Shown here piece by piece: positions 9,029-18,139 of a stretch of 64,000 nucleotides of DNA. The stretch spans positions 1,178,001-1,242,000 of the forward strand of contig AP027925.1 of the NCBI GenBank assembly GCA_036322875.1, given 5' to 3'. Made by a program: the position numbers and the translations under genes. Source of the DNA: Paraimprobicoccus trichonymphae. GTDB taxonomy: Bacteria; Bacillota; Clostridia; Oscillospirales; Acutalibacteraceae. The first letter of the stretch is position 1. Each line of letters opens with the position of its first letter. The notes beneath the pieces are model-generated. The model saw only the letters and a program-made list of their open reading frames with translations, was not told the DNA's origin and made no database searches.

Positions 9029-9950
9029 TTAAATTTTAAACTCATTATTTAGGTTTGCATTATTTTTAAATGTATTACTACTTAGTTGCGGAGATATCGG
9101 CAAAATTTCTGACGCTTTTAATCTGTAGCAGTCTCTTAAATCTTTTAATTCTTGAAAAGTCAATTTATCTAAAATACTATTTTTGATCACTTGTGACATT
9201 TCAGATTGAACTATCATAGAATATTTAATAACTTGTTTTTTTAGATCTTGTTCATATATTTCTCCAATTTCAGCTTTTTTTTGTAGATTTTTTATAAATT
9301 TAGTAAAAAATTTGTTATCTAATGATTTATCAAAATTTGAGTCTTTAATTTTAAGACTTTTAATAACATCGGCATTTATTTGTTCAGGTACGGCAACAAA
9401 AGACCATTCATAAGCATCTATCGGATCATCCAAAATAACATAACAAAGATTTTTGCTATATTTTTTACCTTTTATGTGATTACAAAAGTCTATTTTTTCA
9501 TTACAAATAGAACAAATTTTATTTTTTACCGCACAACCCACGCTTACTTCTTTTATAATTCCAGAATCTATATATAAAATAAAATCTTCATTTTTCTTAG
9601 ATTTTGGCATATAAGCTTTAGCAACTAATCTGTAATAATCTTGATTTAATTTATTAAATTTATTTTCTAACTTTTCTAAATAAGTACTAAAAATTCTCGC
9701 AGTTTGATTTTCGCTTTTAATTTCATGGTTTAATAATCCAGTTTTTCCGACAAATAATTCAGATAATTTTTCTAAACTTTTCAAATTAAATTGCTCATTA
9801 TCTCTATCTACTTCAATGAAAATATATAAACTTCTTTTTCACTTAATTTTCTTTTAGTATATTTATTTATTAATTCTAAATCTTTATCTGATATTCTACT
9901 TTTATTAACACTTTTGAACAAATATCTTTCTTTAATAAAATCATATCCTT
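9029..9950 (-). pseudogene. Prophage prohead-protease-like gene, frameshifted
   Basis: The open part (9784-9029, 251 aa) has features I associate with clostridial phage head maturation proteases: LFVGKTGLLNHE, ARIFSTYLEK, IDSGIIKEVSVGCAV, a CSICNEKIDFCNHIKG cysteine block and DAYEWSFVAVPEQ. Sequence upstream continues the family N-terminus (LINKYTKRKLSEKEVYIF then EVDRDNEQFNLKSLEKL) but in shifted frames, so the gene is broken at its 5' end. No terminase, portal or capsid gene is near, which makes this a lone prophage remnant. The role is inferred from motif resemblance only. Confidence 0.6.
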
Positions 9951-10017
9951 TTCAGAAAAATTATATTAAATATATATTCAATAATTTAAATAAATATACT
10001 TTTTGTAGCTAAACTTA

Positions 10018-10365
10018 TTAATTTATGTTATCTAAAATTCCAGAAATTTTTAAAGCATATTCTATCGAATCTGTAGCTACAAAACGGATCGATGGTATAT
10101 ATCTTAATTTTATTTTATTTCCAATTTTATTCTTTATATATCCGTTAGCTTTTGTAGAGTTTAAAATCTTTGCAACCAGTTTTGCTTTTTCTAAACTTTT
10201 CAATGAACTTATATAAATCTTACTAAAAGATAAATTTTCAGGAATGTCTATCTTAACTATATTTATTAAATTGTCCTCGATTCTCGGATCATTTAACTCT
10301 CTTATTATAAAAAAAATATGCCTTTTTATATTTTCAGAAATATGCTCTTTTCTATGATTATTCAT
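10018..10365 (-). CDS. rbfA: Ribosome-binding factor A
   Basis: Small KH-fold protein that helps late 30S maturation and cold adaptation. From the ATG at 10365 it is 115 aa, the normal length, beginning MNNHRKEHISENIKRH; AGGATGAG lies just upstream, which favours this start over ATGs at 10374 and 10398. Conserved segments are LNDPRIEDNLINIVKIDI, FSKIYISSL, and LRYIPSIRFVATDSIEYALKI. It is usually next to infB and truB but is isolated here between a phage remnant and a dead IS605 element. Confidence 0.9.
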   Translation of the reverse strand: MNNHRKEHISENIKRHIFFIIRELNDPRIEDNLINIVKIDIPENLSFSKIYISSLKSLEKAKLVAKILNSTKANGYIKNKIGNKIKLRYIPSIRFVATDSIEYALKISGILDNIN

Positions 10366-10630
10366 AAAACTCATCCTAATTTTTAGTATCCTTCGCAAAT
10401 ATAATTATACTCTAAAAAAATATCTTTTTGGTCCAAACATATTTAGATTTTATACATGATTTGATTTAAATTAAATTTGAACAACTAAAAATTATATTTT
10501 TAAAAACCATTAAGTATAAATTTTGATAAATAATTTTAATCGCTTCGGGTAAAGTTCTCCGGTGCTCCGTATCGATTTTAAAAAAAGGTAAAATAACACA
10601 AGAACATCTTGGTGGGAGAAGTATAAAATT

Positions 10631-11050
10631 ATGAGCATATATATCCATAAAAATCATAATGTTTCTGTATTATTGTACCATTACGTTTTCCCGACGAGTA
10701 ATTTTCGACAGTAGTGTAGACGATGTGCTAAGGTAAACATGTGAAGAGATATCCAAGCGGTATGAGATAAATGTACTTGAAATAGGAACAGATGGTTACC
10801 ATGTACATTTTTTGATACAATCGGTGCCAATGTTGTCGCCCTCACACATAGTAAAAGTAATAAATAGTATAAAAGCAAAGCAAATTTTTTTAAACTATGT
10901 CCGGAAAAACTGTAGAACGGCAATTTGTGGAGCGCAAGGTATTTCGTTAAATACAGTTGGAAAGCACGGAAACGAAAAACAGATTGAAAATTACGTAAAA
11001 AGTCAAGGCAAAGAGTATTCTAGTATTCATCGCGGTAGTTCATTTTGTAT
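10631..11050 (+). pseudogene. IS200/IS605 TnpA (Y1 transposase) pseudogene
   Basis: Translation gives MSIYIHKNHNVSVLLYHYVFPT, then in another frame RYEINVLEIGTDGYHVHFLIQSVPMLS, then SHIVKVINSIKAKQIF and GISLNTVGKHGNEKQIENYV. HVHF is the HUH metal site of Y1 transposases. The catalytic tyrosine region, normally GYxxNTVG, reads GISLNTVG, so the nucleophile appears lost in addition to frameshifts. It is a different lineage from the TnpA remnants at 36.9 and 58.9 kb. The 580 bases upstream of it hold nothing further that I recognise. Confidence 0.7.
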
Positions 11051-11214
11051 TCGTACATTACTTCTTAGCTTAACTAGCATAACAATACCATTTGCAAGTA
11101 AAACCATTCTTCTAACTCCAATTTATATAGTTTCTATAGCGTTAAATATATTTGTTAAACTTGCTTGCCATAGAAAGCTATTGGAATTGTTATAGTCATC
11201 GCAATTGAAAATGA

Positions 11215-12021
11215 TTAATGATTGTGTCACGAGTAGAATTGAAAAATTTACGATTTCTTCTTAACTGTTTTTTGAGGTTACCCCCATTTGTGTTCGATTG
11301 GATTTTTATCCGAAGAATATGGTGTAAGCTATAAAATACGACAATGATAAAATTTTGCAATTGCGTTCAAAGCCTTTTTTCCATGAAATGAAGCATTATC
11401 CATAACAAAAACATTTTCTGGTTAAGTTTTCATGCACAAATGACATTCGAACCAAATTTTAAACCATTCGGAATTCGTGTTCCAATTGTAGATAAATGGC
11501 GCAATTATTTTATTTTCGAGTTCCGGAACATTTTTTATTTGTTCAGCAACGATGTTTGTGCGTTTAAAACGTCTTCCGGGATGAAATCCAAATATTTTTG
11601 TGCCTTTTATATTCCACGCATGTTTGCGAAACATATACCCCGACTTCATCAATATAAATAATTGGCGTGTTTTGGGGAATTTGTGCCAATTTTTTGTCAC
11701 GCTCTGAATATGTAACTATTTTTTTAAAACGTATTTTTAAACGCGTTAGCGCTGCAAAAATTCCCGAAGTTGTGCCACCAACACTTTCTGCAACGTCTTT
11801 CAAGTATGCGAACGGATTTTCGTTTATATAGGAAATTAATTTTTCAGAGTCATACTTTCTTGGTTGACGGTTAAGTTTTTTCTTGTCAAGCGATCCTACT
11901 TCCGACTTTAATTTTTTTCACCTCGTTTTTGTCGCCATTCCTACTTCAAAAATTGCGCATGCTTGCTTGTGCTCATTCCCTTTTGCTGTATTTAACTTGT
12001 TTTCTAAAAATCTTTACTATA
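11215..12021 (-). pseudogene. IS630-family transposase pseudogene
   Basis: Minus-strand pieces read MAYSKDF, then ENPFAYLKDVAESVGGTTSGIF (helix-turn-helix), VTYSERDKKLAQIP, IIYIDEVGVYVSQ (first catalytic aspartate), then PENVFVMDNASFHGKKAL (second aspartate) and LTPYSSDKNPIEHKWG (catalytic glutamate). This is the complete order of an IS630/Tc1-mariner transposase. Multiple stops and at least three frameshifts split it, so it is dead. The element ends were not resolved. Confidence 0.8.
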
Positions 12022-12112
12022 TGCCATATTTAATAGATCATAACAATACTAATAAGCATTTTCAAGTGAGGACGCTATATTGAATATAGAGTCATCAACA
12101 TATTTCAAATGC

Positions 12113-12569
12113 TCATAAAATATCGTATTGTTTTTGCATTATCTTCACAACGCTTGATAAATCAGCATTTATTGACCATGTTTTCATATTTTGTGCAATA
12201 TTGCCAACGGTGCATTTAAGTTTATTTAAATTGTTAAAAGTTAATAAATTATTAAGTTTATCAATTTTATAACAACTTTCGTTGCTTTCAATAATTTTAC
12301 AAGAATAATGAAATACATTTTCAGATAAATTTAAAAGTGAAATTTTTTTACAAAACAAATTTGCTAATATTAATAATTTTTTCTATAACATTTAGATTTT
12401 TCTGTGATTTTTTCTATTTCAAAAGAAAAGTAATCAAACTTAACAGAAGAAGAAATTTTTTTCTGCTGTAATCATATTTTTTAAGTAAAATTTTAAAAAA
12501 AGTAGTTTTTTCACGACCGTTTTTATCAATAAATCCTAATTTATAGTCAGTATCAATAGAAAAAAACAT
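12113..12569 (-). pseudogene. ABC-F ATPase (Lsa-like) remnant
   Basis: The minus strand starts MFFSIDTDYKLGFIDKNGREK, which matches the N-terminal Walker A region of Lsa/Vga-like ABC-F proteins (IDTDxxLGFIGRNGRGKTT), but with Gly to Asp and Gly to Glu changes. After a frameshift come FDYFSFEIEK and then KISLLNLSENVFHYSCKIIES, like the ABC-F segment ELSLLEVSEDVLYRPFSTLS. The ABC signature and Walker B are gone. ABC-F proteins protect ribosomes from antibiotics or resolve stalls; this copy is a relic. Confidence 0.6.
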
Positions 12570-12599
12570 TTTAAAAAAGATTATCATAACTATCTTAAA

Positions 12600-13048
12600 T
12601 ATAAAAAATTAAATTTGAAATATTTATTATCGTCATACTTTAATGTTATAATTTAAAATTTTTAAATAAAAAGTGCAAAAATTATAATTAAAATATCAAC
12701 TGTACAATTTGTATGACACTACGTATTGACAAAATAAACTTAAAAAAACAGATTTTAATAATTTAAAACGCCAACTTAAAGTTTATATGATGCCGTTTTA
12801 ATTTTCAATCAAGCTGGTCGGATATGACTGCGTTGGATATTTTATTCACTTTCTCTTGCAGTGCCTAATTTAGAATTCCTATTTTACCTGCATTTTTGCT
12901 AAATTAGTGTAGGTTATAAGTTTGTTTTTTATCATTTCTAAGAACTTTAAGAATCAAGTTTTATAGTAATTTACATAATTTCTAATAAAAAAAATTATAA
13001 AAAGTAATAAAATTTTTATTTTTTTCATTTTATACACTAGGTGAATCT
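12600..13048. other. Gene-free AT-rich stretch
   Basis: About 450 bases with no ORF, repeat or structure that I can support, apart from the AGGTGAATC ribosome binding site for the next gene at its end. Confidence 0.4.
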
Positions 13049-13336
13049 TTGGCGAATATCAATTTTATAACAAAAGAAATGTTTTTTAATTTAACTGGGT
13101 GTATTACAATTGTTACAGCAATGACAGAATTTACAAAAATATTATATTCTGAGCTTCCAGTTTTAATATTTGTGCTTATTTTTAGTGCAATGGTGGCAAT
13201 AATTAGACTATTTTTTTGTAAAAATTATAGTTTTGACGGCATATTTCTCGGTATTTTGAATATAATTCCGATTTATTTAGGAGCAATAGGCGCCTACGAA
13301 TCAATAATTAAACCAGTAACTAAATTAATAACATAA
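13049..13336 (+). CDS. Holin-like small membrane protein
   Basis: A 95-aa hydrophobic protein with about three membrane segments (roughly residues 13-28, 36-54 and 66-83). It starts at TTG with AGGTGAATC just before it. The pattern (an ITKEMFFNLTGC start, a central FSAMVAIIRLFF helix and GILNIIPIYLGAIGAYE) resembles small phage or phage-derived holins found in clostridial prophages. A holin would make pores that let an endolysin reach the wall, but no endolysin is adjacent. It is 300 bases upstream of the tandem-AAA protease gene on the same strand. The function is a weak inference from size and topology. Confidence 0.5.
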   Translation: MANINFITKEMFFNLTGCITIVTAMTEFTKILYSELPVLIFVLIFSAMVAIIRLFFCKNYSFDGIFLGILNIIPIYLGAIGAYESIIKPVTKLIT

Positions 13337-13406
13337 AATTAAATTTTAGCAAACTAAACCTAAAATTTTTATAATATTTTTATGTATATTAAATTTAAAA
13401 AAAATA

Positions 13407-13435
13407 TTGTGTCAGGTTAAATATTATTGTATAAT
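13407..13435 (+). promoter_or_regulatory. Putative promoter of the tandem-AAA protease gene
   Basis: TTGTGT (13407-13412) and a perfect TATAAT (13430-13435) are 17 bases apart, about 210 bases upstream of the ATG. The -35 element is weak. Confidence 0.4.
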
Positions 13436-13643
13436 ACACTCTGTAAGGTATAAGTATATTTAATATTATAATAATGTTATATTGTGCAATATAATTTTAA
13501 AAAATTTATTTTATAAAAGTTTTAAATACATAAATTTAACTATTGTAATATTTGTATTTTACTGAAAAAAATATTAAAATTTCAAGTTAAGTAATTATTT
13601 CTTTGTCTATTTAAACTGAAATTAAAAAGGAGATTATAAAAAT

Positions 13644-15854
13644 ATGTTGTCAGAAATATTGTCAATATTTGCAATTGTATTTTCTACAATATCTTCTGTA
13701 TTGGGGTTTATGAACTTTTTTAATAAAAACAGCACAAGAGAACCAGCAATATCAAAGGTTTTATGTGGCAATTCTACTGTTTTACCCATTACTTTTGATC
13801 AAGTAATAGGATTAGAAACTGTAATTCAAGAAATTCGAGATATAATATTTTTCTTAGAAAATCCAGGTGTTATTCCGAATTTTAATTTTTCTAAAAGTAT
13901 TTTTTTATACGGACCAAGCGGTACAGGTAAAAGTTTAATTGGAAAAGCATTTTGTAGTACTAAATTCGAGGGTATAAACTACTTTTATATAAATTCATCT
14001 GACATAAATAGTATTGAAAGTACAGAGAAATTTAAATCTGAACTTAGGAAGTCAGTTGAAAAAAAACCAACAGTAGTATTTGTGGCCAATATAGAAAGAA
14101 TATCAAACCAGCAGGTTCAGCAAATACTTCTTAATTTATTAGCAGAGGTTTGCGATGAACTCAATGACAGGCTGGTAATAATCGCTACTACAAGTAAACC
14201 TCAATTATTAAGTATGGAAGTAATAGGAAAATTTGATGAAACAATAAAAATAGATTTACCAAATATTGATAATAGAGAAAAAATACTAAATTTACATTCG
14301 AAAAATATTCGGCTAGATTCAGATGTCGATATGAGAAGAATTGCTGAAATTACCGAAAATTTTTCTGGCAGTGGCTTAAAAATTTTACTGGCTGAATCTG
14401 CAATAAGTGCATTTAAAAACCATTCAGCTATCGTACATCAACAGGATATATTAGAAGCTTTAAATAAGTTTCCAGTTTTTGGTAAAACAAATTCAGATGT
14501 TTCAGAAAATAGTCAATTTAGTACTATAATTCCAAAATTAAAATTTGAGGATATAGGTGGTTACATCGAAGAAAAAGAGCATGTTCTTGATACTTTAGAT
14601 TATTATAAGCAACCTGAAAAATACAAACAAATCGGTGTAAATAAGCCACCTAGGTCATTTTTATTTTATGGACCTGCAGGTACTGGAAAAACTAGTATTT
14701 CTGAAGCAATTTCAAGTAATTTATCTGAATTAAATAATAATAAATGTATAATAATAACGATATGTGGTTCTGACTTTATAAATAAGTATGTAGGAGAAGG
14801 TGCAGCAAGGATGAGAGAATTATTTGATTATGCTCGCAATCTCACAGAATTAGGTTATGTCGTTGTTATTAGGATTGAAGAAATTGATGCTATTTTGAAA
14901 AAAATATCAGATCATGACAATAATGAGCAAAGACAAACTTTGAAAGAATTTTTGTACCAAATGGATCAAAATCCATCTATTATTTTAATAGGAACAACAA
15001 ATATAACTTTAAATGATTTCGATCCACCAGCTTTGCGTAGATTTATAGAGCAAATTGAAATTAAATTGCCAAATTTGAACGATAGAAAAGAGATAATTCA
15101 AATTTATGTTAAAAAAGTAAAAATTTCGCAGAATATAGATTTAGAGCAAATAGCTCTTAAAACTCAAGGATTTAGTGGTGCAGATATTGAAAAACTGTTT
15201 AATTCAGCTGCTATTTTGGCAGTAAAAGCTGATCACTGTATGATAGAACAAGAAGATATTGATGAAGCTTTTTTAATAGTTATCCTAGGTTTTGAACATA
15301 AATCTTTAGCACTGTCAAATGAAGAAAAAAGAAGAACGGCAATTCATGAATTGGGTCACGCTCTAATCGCCATTATATGCAAAACAAAGGATATTATAAC
15401 TATATCTATAAAACCAAGAGGAGATGCTCAAGGATATATTTGGTCAGTTCCTAAACTTTTTAGTTACTATAGCCAAAATAAAGAAGATTTTCTTAGCAAT
15501 ATTTATGAGCTTCTTGGTGGTTTAGCGTTTGAAGAGCTTTTCTATGGTAGTTTTAGCGCAGGAGCTCGGTCGGATCTTGAAAAATCTACCGAAATAACTC
15601 ATTATATGATAGTACATTGTGGATTTTCAGAATACGGAATAGCGCAAAAAATTAATGAAAAAGACCCATTGATCCAAAAAGAAGTTATTAAAGTAATGAA
15701 TGAATACAAGGAAAAAACAACAAATATGTTAAGACCATATAAATCTAAAGTTGAAGGTGCAATAAATCATTTGCTTAAATATGGAAATATATCACAGGAA
15801 GAACTTATGAATTTTATTGGTGAACAATCAGCATTATTATCTTCAGCAAGTTAG
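13644..15854 (+). CDS. FtsH-like membrane protease with two AAA domains
   Basis: A 736-aa protein with one N-terminal membrane segment (residues 4-25), an AAA domain (Walker A GPSGTGKS at 90-97), a second AAA domain (Walker A GPAGTGKT at 343-350; VVVIRIEEIDAI as Walker B; arginine-finger region DPPALRRF) and an M41 zinc protease (HELGH at 568-572; third ligand D644 in ARSDLEKSTEI). Ordinary FtsH is about 600-650 aa with one AAA and a two-helix periplasmic loop. Here the first AAA has a degenerate Walker B (VVFVANIERIS) and lacks the arginines of the SRH, so it may bind but not hydrolyse ATP. The ATG follows AAAAAGGAG. The protein probably degrades membrane proteins; the substrate is unknown. 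Confidence 0.85.
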   Translation: MLSEILSIFAIVFSTISSVLGFMNFFNKNSTREPAISKVLCGNSTVLPITFDQVIGLETVIQEIRDIIFFLENPGVIPNFNFSKSIFLYGPSGTGKSLIGKAFCSTKFEGINYFYINSSDINSIESTEKFKSELRKSVEKKPTVVFVANIERISNQQVQQILLNLLAEVCDELNDRLVIIATTSKPQLLSMEVIGKFDETIKIDLPNIDNREKILNLHSKNIRLDSDVDMRRIAEITENFSGSGLKILLAESAISAFKNHSAIVHQQDILEALNKFPVFGKTNSDVSENSQFSTIIPKLKFEDIGGYIEEKEHVLDTLDYYKQPEKYKQIGVNKPPRSFLFYGPAGTGKTSISEAISSNLSELNNNKCIIITICGSDFINKYVGEGAARMRELFDYARNLTELGYVVVIRIEEIDAILKKISDHDNNEQRQTLKEFLYQMDQNPSIILIGTTNITLNDFDPPALRRFIEQIEIKLPNLNDRKEIIQIYVKKVKISQNIDLEQIALKTQGFSGADIEKLFNSAAILAVKADHCMIEQEDIDEAFLIVILGFEHKSLALSNEEKRRTAIHELGHALIAIICKTKDIITISIKPRGDAQGYIWSVPKLFSYYSQNKEDFLSNIYELLGGLAFEELFYGSFSAGARSDLEKSTEITHYMIVHCGFSEYGIAQKINEKDPLIQKEVIKVMNEYKEKTTNMLRPYKSKVEGAINHLLKYGNISQEELMNFIGEQSALLSSAS

Positions 15855-15870
15855 AAAATATATGAAAAAA

Positions 15871-16215
15871 CTATAATAATAAATAAATCAAAATTAAAGA
15901 AATTACTAAATTATTTTCGTCTTGTTCAGATAATAAAATAAAAATAAGTGTTAATATTAAACTTTTCTCTTTGTCTTCGAATAAAGAATTTAATAAGTTA
16001 TTATTTTCGTTTTTTTTGGTTTTTAATTCTTTTACATTTTTATTATCACTAGGTATTTCCGCTCGAGGAACAAGGTCTTCTTGAAAATTTTCAAGATTAG
16101 ATGAAGTAGGTGCTTGAGAAATATATTCTTTAGCTTTGGCTTGCATTTCTTTTACACGTGCCATGGCTTCTTGTTGCATTTTATTTATATTATCTGAATT
16201 ACTTGTACTATACAT
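15871..16215 (-). CDS. Small conserved protein, third gene of a three-gene cluster
   Basis: 114 aa. The N-terminal part is polar with a short helix (KMQQEAMARVKEMQAKAKEY); the middle is low complexity; the C-terminus has a hydrophobic run (EKSLILTLIFILLSEQDENN then LVISLILIYLLL) that could be membrane-associated. The pattern recalls small proteins that I have seen beside similar partners in Ruminococcaceae genomes, but no function is known to me. It is last in a tight cluster of three minus-strand genes (one base after the previous one) and converges with the tandem-AAA protease gene, ending 17 bases from its stop. Confidence 0.65.
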   Translation of the reverse strand: MYSTSNSDNINKMQQEAMARVKEMQAKAKEYISQAPTSSNLENFQEDLVPRAEIPSDNKNVKELKTKKNENNNLLNSLFEDKEKSLILTLIFILLSEQDENNLVISLILIYLLL

Positions 16216-16216
16216 A

Positions 16217-16510
16217 TTAAAAATACCGTTCTTTGTTTTTTACTAATTTTAAAATTTTAATTAATTGTAACAATTTTATTGACTCATCAATTTTTTCTTT
16301 TCTTGGACTTTTTAACAGAGGTTTTAAATTATCCAAAAAACTAATATATTTGTCATTTTTATTTGTGGAACTAAGTATAGACAGTAATTTTACTGTGTTT
16401 TCATCTAAATTTTCATCTTTTTTATTAGTTGTTCCTGTTATATTTAAAATTTTTTCCAAAATTTCTGGGTTATCTAACAAATTTGAAATTTTATCTGAAA
16501 TATCTGACAT
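16217..16510 (-). CDS. Small conserved protein, second gene of the cluster
   Basis: 97 aa, helical and charged, no signal peptide or membrane segment. The ending (FLDNLKPLLKSPRKEKIDES then IKLLQLIKILKLVKN) resembles a short family that I recall from clostridia, whose members end with PERRxKxDRAIxxLxLA and have unknown function. It sits five bases after the first gene and one base before the third, so the three are almost certainly one transcript. No catalytic motif is visible. Confidence 0.65.
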   Translation of the reverse strand: MSDISDKISNLLDNPEILEKILNITGTTNKKDENLDENTVKLLSILSSTNKNDKYISFLDNLKPLLKSPRKEKIDESIKLLQLIKILKLVKNKERYF

Positions 16511-16515
16511 AAAGT

Positions 16516-16743
16516 CTAATCTTTTCCCATAATTTTTTTAATTATTTCTTGAGCTTTCGGAGTTGCCAACAACTTTTCAGACGACTTTTTATCAGATAAA
16601 ATTTTTTCTATTTTTTCAATGTCATTTTCATTTAAGTTTTTTAATATTTCTTTTATATTCCCGCTTTGAGTACAATTTTTTAATTCATCAGGCTTAATTT
16701 TCAATTTTTGTGAAGCTTTATCTATTAACTCATCTATGTTCAA
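16516..16743 (-). CDS. Small helical protein, first gene of the cluster
   Basis: 75 aa, starting MNIDELIDKASQKLKIKPDE and ending PKAQEIIKKIMGKD. It is predicted all-helical and highly charged. A spaced AAAGGTGATGATATTTTGAACATG-like site precedes the ATG. Similar short proteins with a KLLSTPQAQELIKKLMG-like tail occur in clostridia next to relatives of the two following genes, from memory. The neighbourhood suggests a conserved module of three interacting small proteins of unknown role. Confidence 0.65.
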   Translation of the reverse strand: MNIDELIDKASQKLKIKPDELKNCTQSGNIKEILKNLNENDIEKIEKILSDKKSSEKLLATPKAQEIIKKIMGKD

Positions 16744-16817
16744 AATATCATCACCTTTTAAATTAGTATGAAATAATTTTTTATTTGATTACTAATTTAA
16801 AAATTATAAAAAATTTC

Positions 16818-16940
16818 TATATAAACAAAGCGATAAAACCGTTTAATTGGATGAACTGAAAAAAGATTTACAAAAAATAGCCTATTAGTGTTAAGTAAGT
16901 ACCATAGAGCTCACCAAAATTTGCTCTTAGCAATGGGGAG
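16818..16940 (+). repeat. Dispersed repeat, diverged copy C
   Basis: Shows GCGATAAAACCG, TTGGATGAAC, TTTACAAAAAATAG in place of TTGACAAAAAATAA, then TAAGTAAGTACCATAGAGCTCACC and GGGGAGAAATGAAA. The order matches copies A and F, but the promoter hexamers have decayed. It fills most of the gap between the small-protein cluster and the NodB gene. Confidence 0.5.
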
Positions 16941-17076
16941 AAATGAAAAAATCCAGTAATTTTTTTACGGGCAAAAATAACGTTACACCTGAGGATTTTA
17001 AATTTATAGGTAAAAAAAAGTTCCGAGTTTTTATGACAGCAAAAAATCCAATTTTTTGTTGAGATTATATCAAATT

Positions 17077-17874
17077 TTATTTCATATGAATGGGTTCTAG
17101 TTGCTTACCATCTTTTTCTGTAGTAAAATATCCACTATCTTTATATATTAATCTGGAAATTGGAACAATTTCATAGTCTTCTTCATTTAAGTGTTTTATA
17201 AGCTTTGGTAAAACTTTGATAGTTTGGTTTTTACCCATATGCATCAAAATAATAGAACCTTTTCTTTTTTCATTTTTTACTGTTTTTAAAATTTGTTCTT
17301 CTGTTGTACCTTTTTTCCAATCTACAGTGTCTATATTCCATTTTATTAAAAACATTTTTTTTTCTTCAGCCTTTTTTATAACTGTCTTGTCTGTAGCTCC
17401 AAAAGGTGCTCTAAATAAGTCTATTTTTTTATTTATGATTTTTTCTAAAACTTTGTTACATTTTTCTATTTCAGATTCCAGATTTTCTTTATTTAAATTT
17501 GGAAGGAACGGATGAGTATAAGAATGGTTTCCAATATCATGACCATCTTCATTAATCTTTTTTACCATATCCGTATGCTCTTTTGCCCATTCCCCGATTA
17601 TAAAAAAAGTAGCTTTAATTTTTTTTTCCTTAAGAACTCTTAATAATTCACAAACTTGTTTATCTTCTCCACCATCATCAAAAGTAAAACTTATTAATTT
17701 TTTTTCTGTTTGTACGTAACATATTGGATATATTTCTTGCTTCCCGATTGTAAAAACACTTATAAACAAAAAGGTTATAATAAATATAGCAGAAATTATA
17801 ATAAATAATTTTCTTTTGATTTTATACACTAATCTTAACAACCTTATACATAATATATAATTAATTTTTTTCAA
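17077..17874 (-). CDS. NodB-type polysaccharide deacetylase, membrane-anchored
   Basis: 265 aa. A membrane helix at about residues 22-43 anchors an extracellular NodB domain. Its motifs are complete: motif 1 SFTFDDGGED (catalytic base and metal Asp), motif 2 HDIGNHSYTHP (two metal His), motif 3 RAPFGA, motif 4 VDWKKGT, and motif 5 ILMHMG. Family members remove acetyl groups from peptidoglycan or chitin-like sugars; the short anchored form resembles the PdaB type, which acts during sporulation. It is a single gene with no neighbours on its transcript, lying 330 bases after the small-protein cluster. The specific substrate is inferred. Confidence 0.85.
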   Translation of the reverse strand: MKKINYILCIRLLRLVYKIKRKLFIIISAIFIITFLFISVFTIGKQEIYPICYVQTEKKLISFTFDDGGEDKQVCELLRVLKEKKIKATFFIIGEWAKEHTDMVKKINEDGHDIGNHSYTHPFLPNLNKENLESEIEKCNKVLEKIINKKIDLFRAPFGATDKTVIKKAEEKKMFLIKWNIDTVDWKKGTTEEQILKTVKNEKRKGSIILMHMGKNQTIKVLPKLIKHLNEEDYEIVPISRLIYKDSGYFTTEKDGKQLEPIHMK

Positions 17875-18139
17875 TTTAAAAGTAGTTTGCTGAAAAATAA
17901 TATAAAAATTTCTTACTATATCTTAAAAAAACAACTTTTATGATTCTTATTTTAATTATTTATATTGTGCAGTGCTTTTTTATATGAGGAAATTTTCAAA
18001 TTTTTTTCAATTTAATTAAAAATATAAAAATTTGTAACATTAAATCTTATCTGAAAAATGAAAAAGATTATTCATCTTAAATTTAATTTTGCAAATGTAT
18101 TTGTCAACTTTATTTTGAATTTAGTAGTTAAATTTCTAA

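Noticed and set aside
13049..16743. A phage lysis or defence island formed by the holin-like gene, tandem-AAA protease and small proteins.
   Set aside because: The small genes are on the opposite strand, and no toxin, nuclease or endolysin is adjacent, so linking them as one system is not supported.
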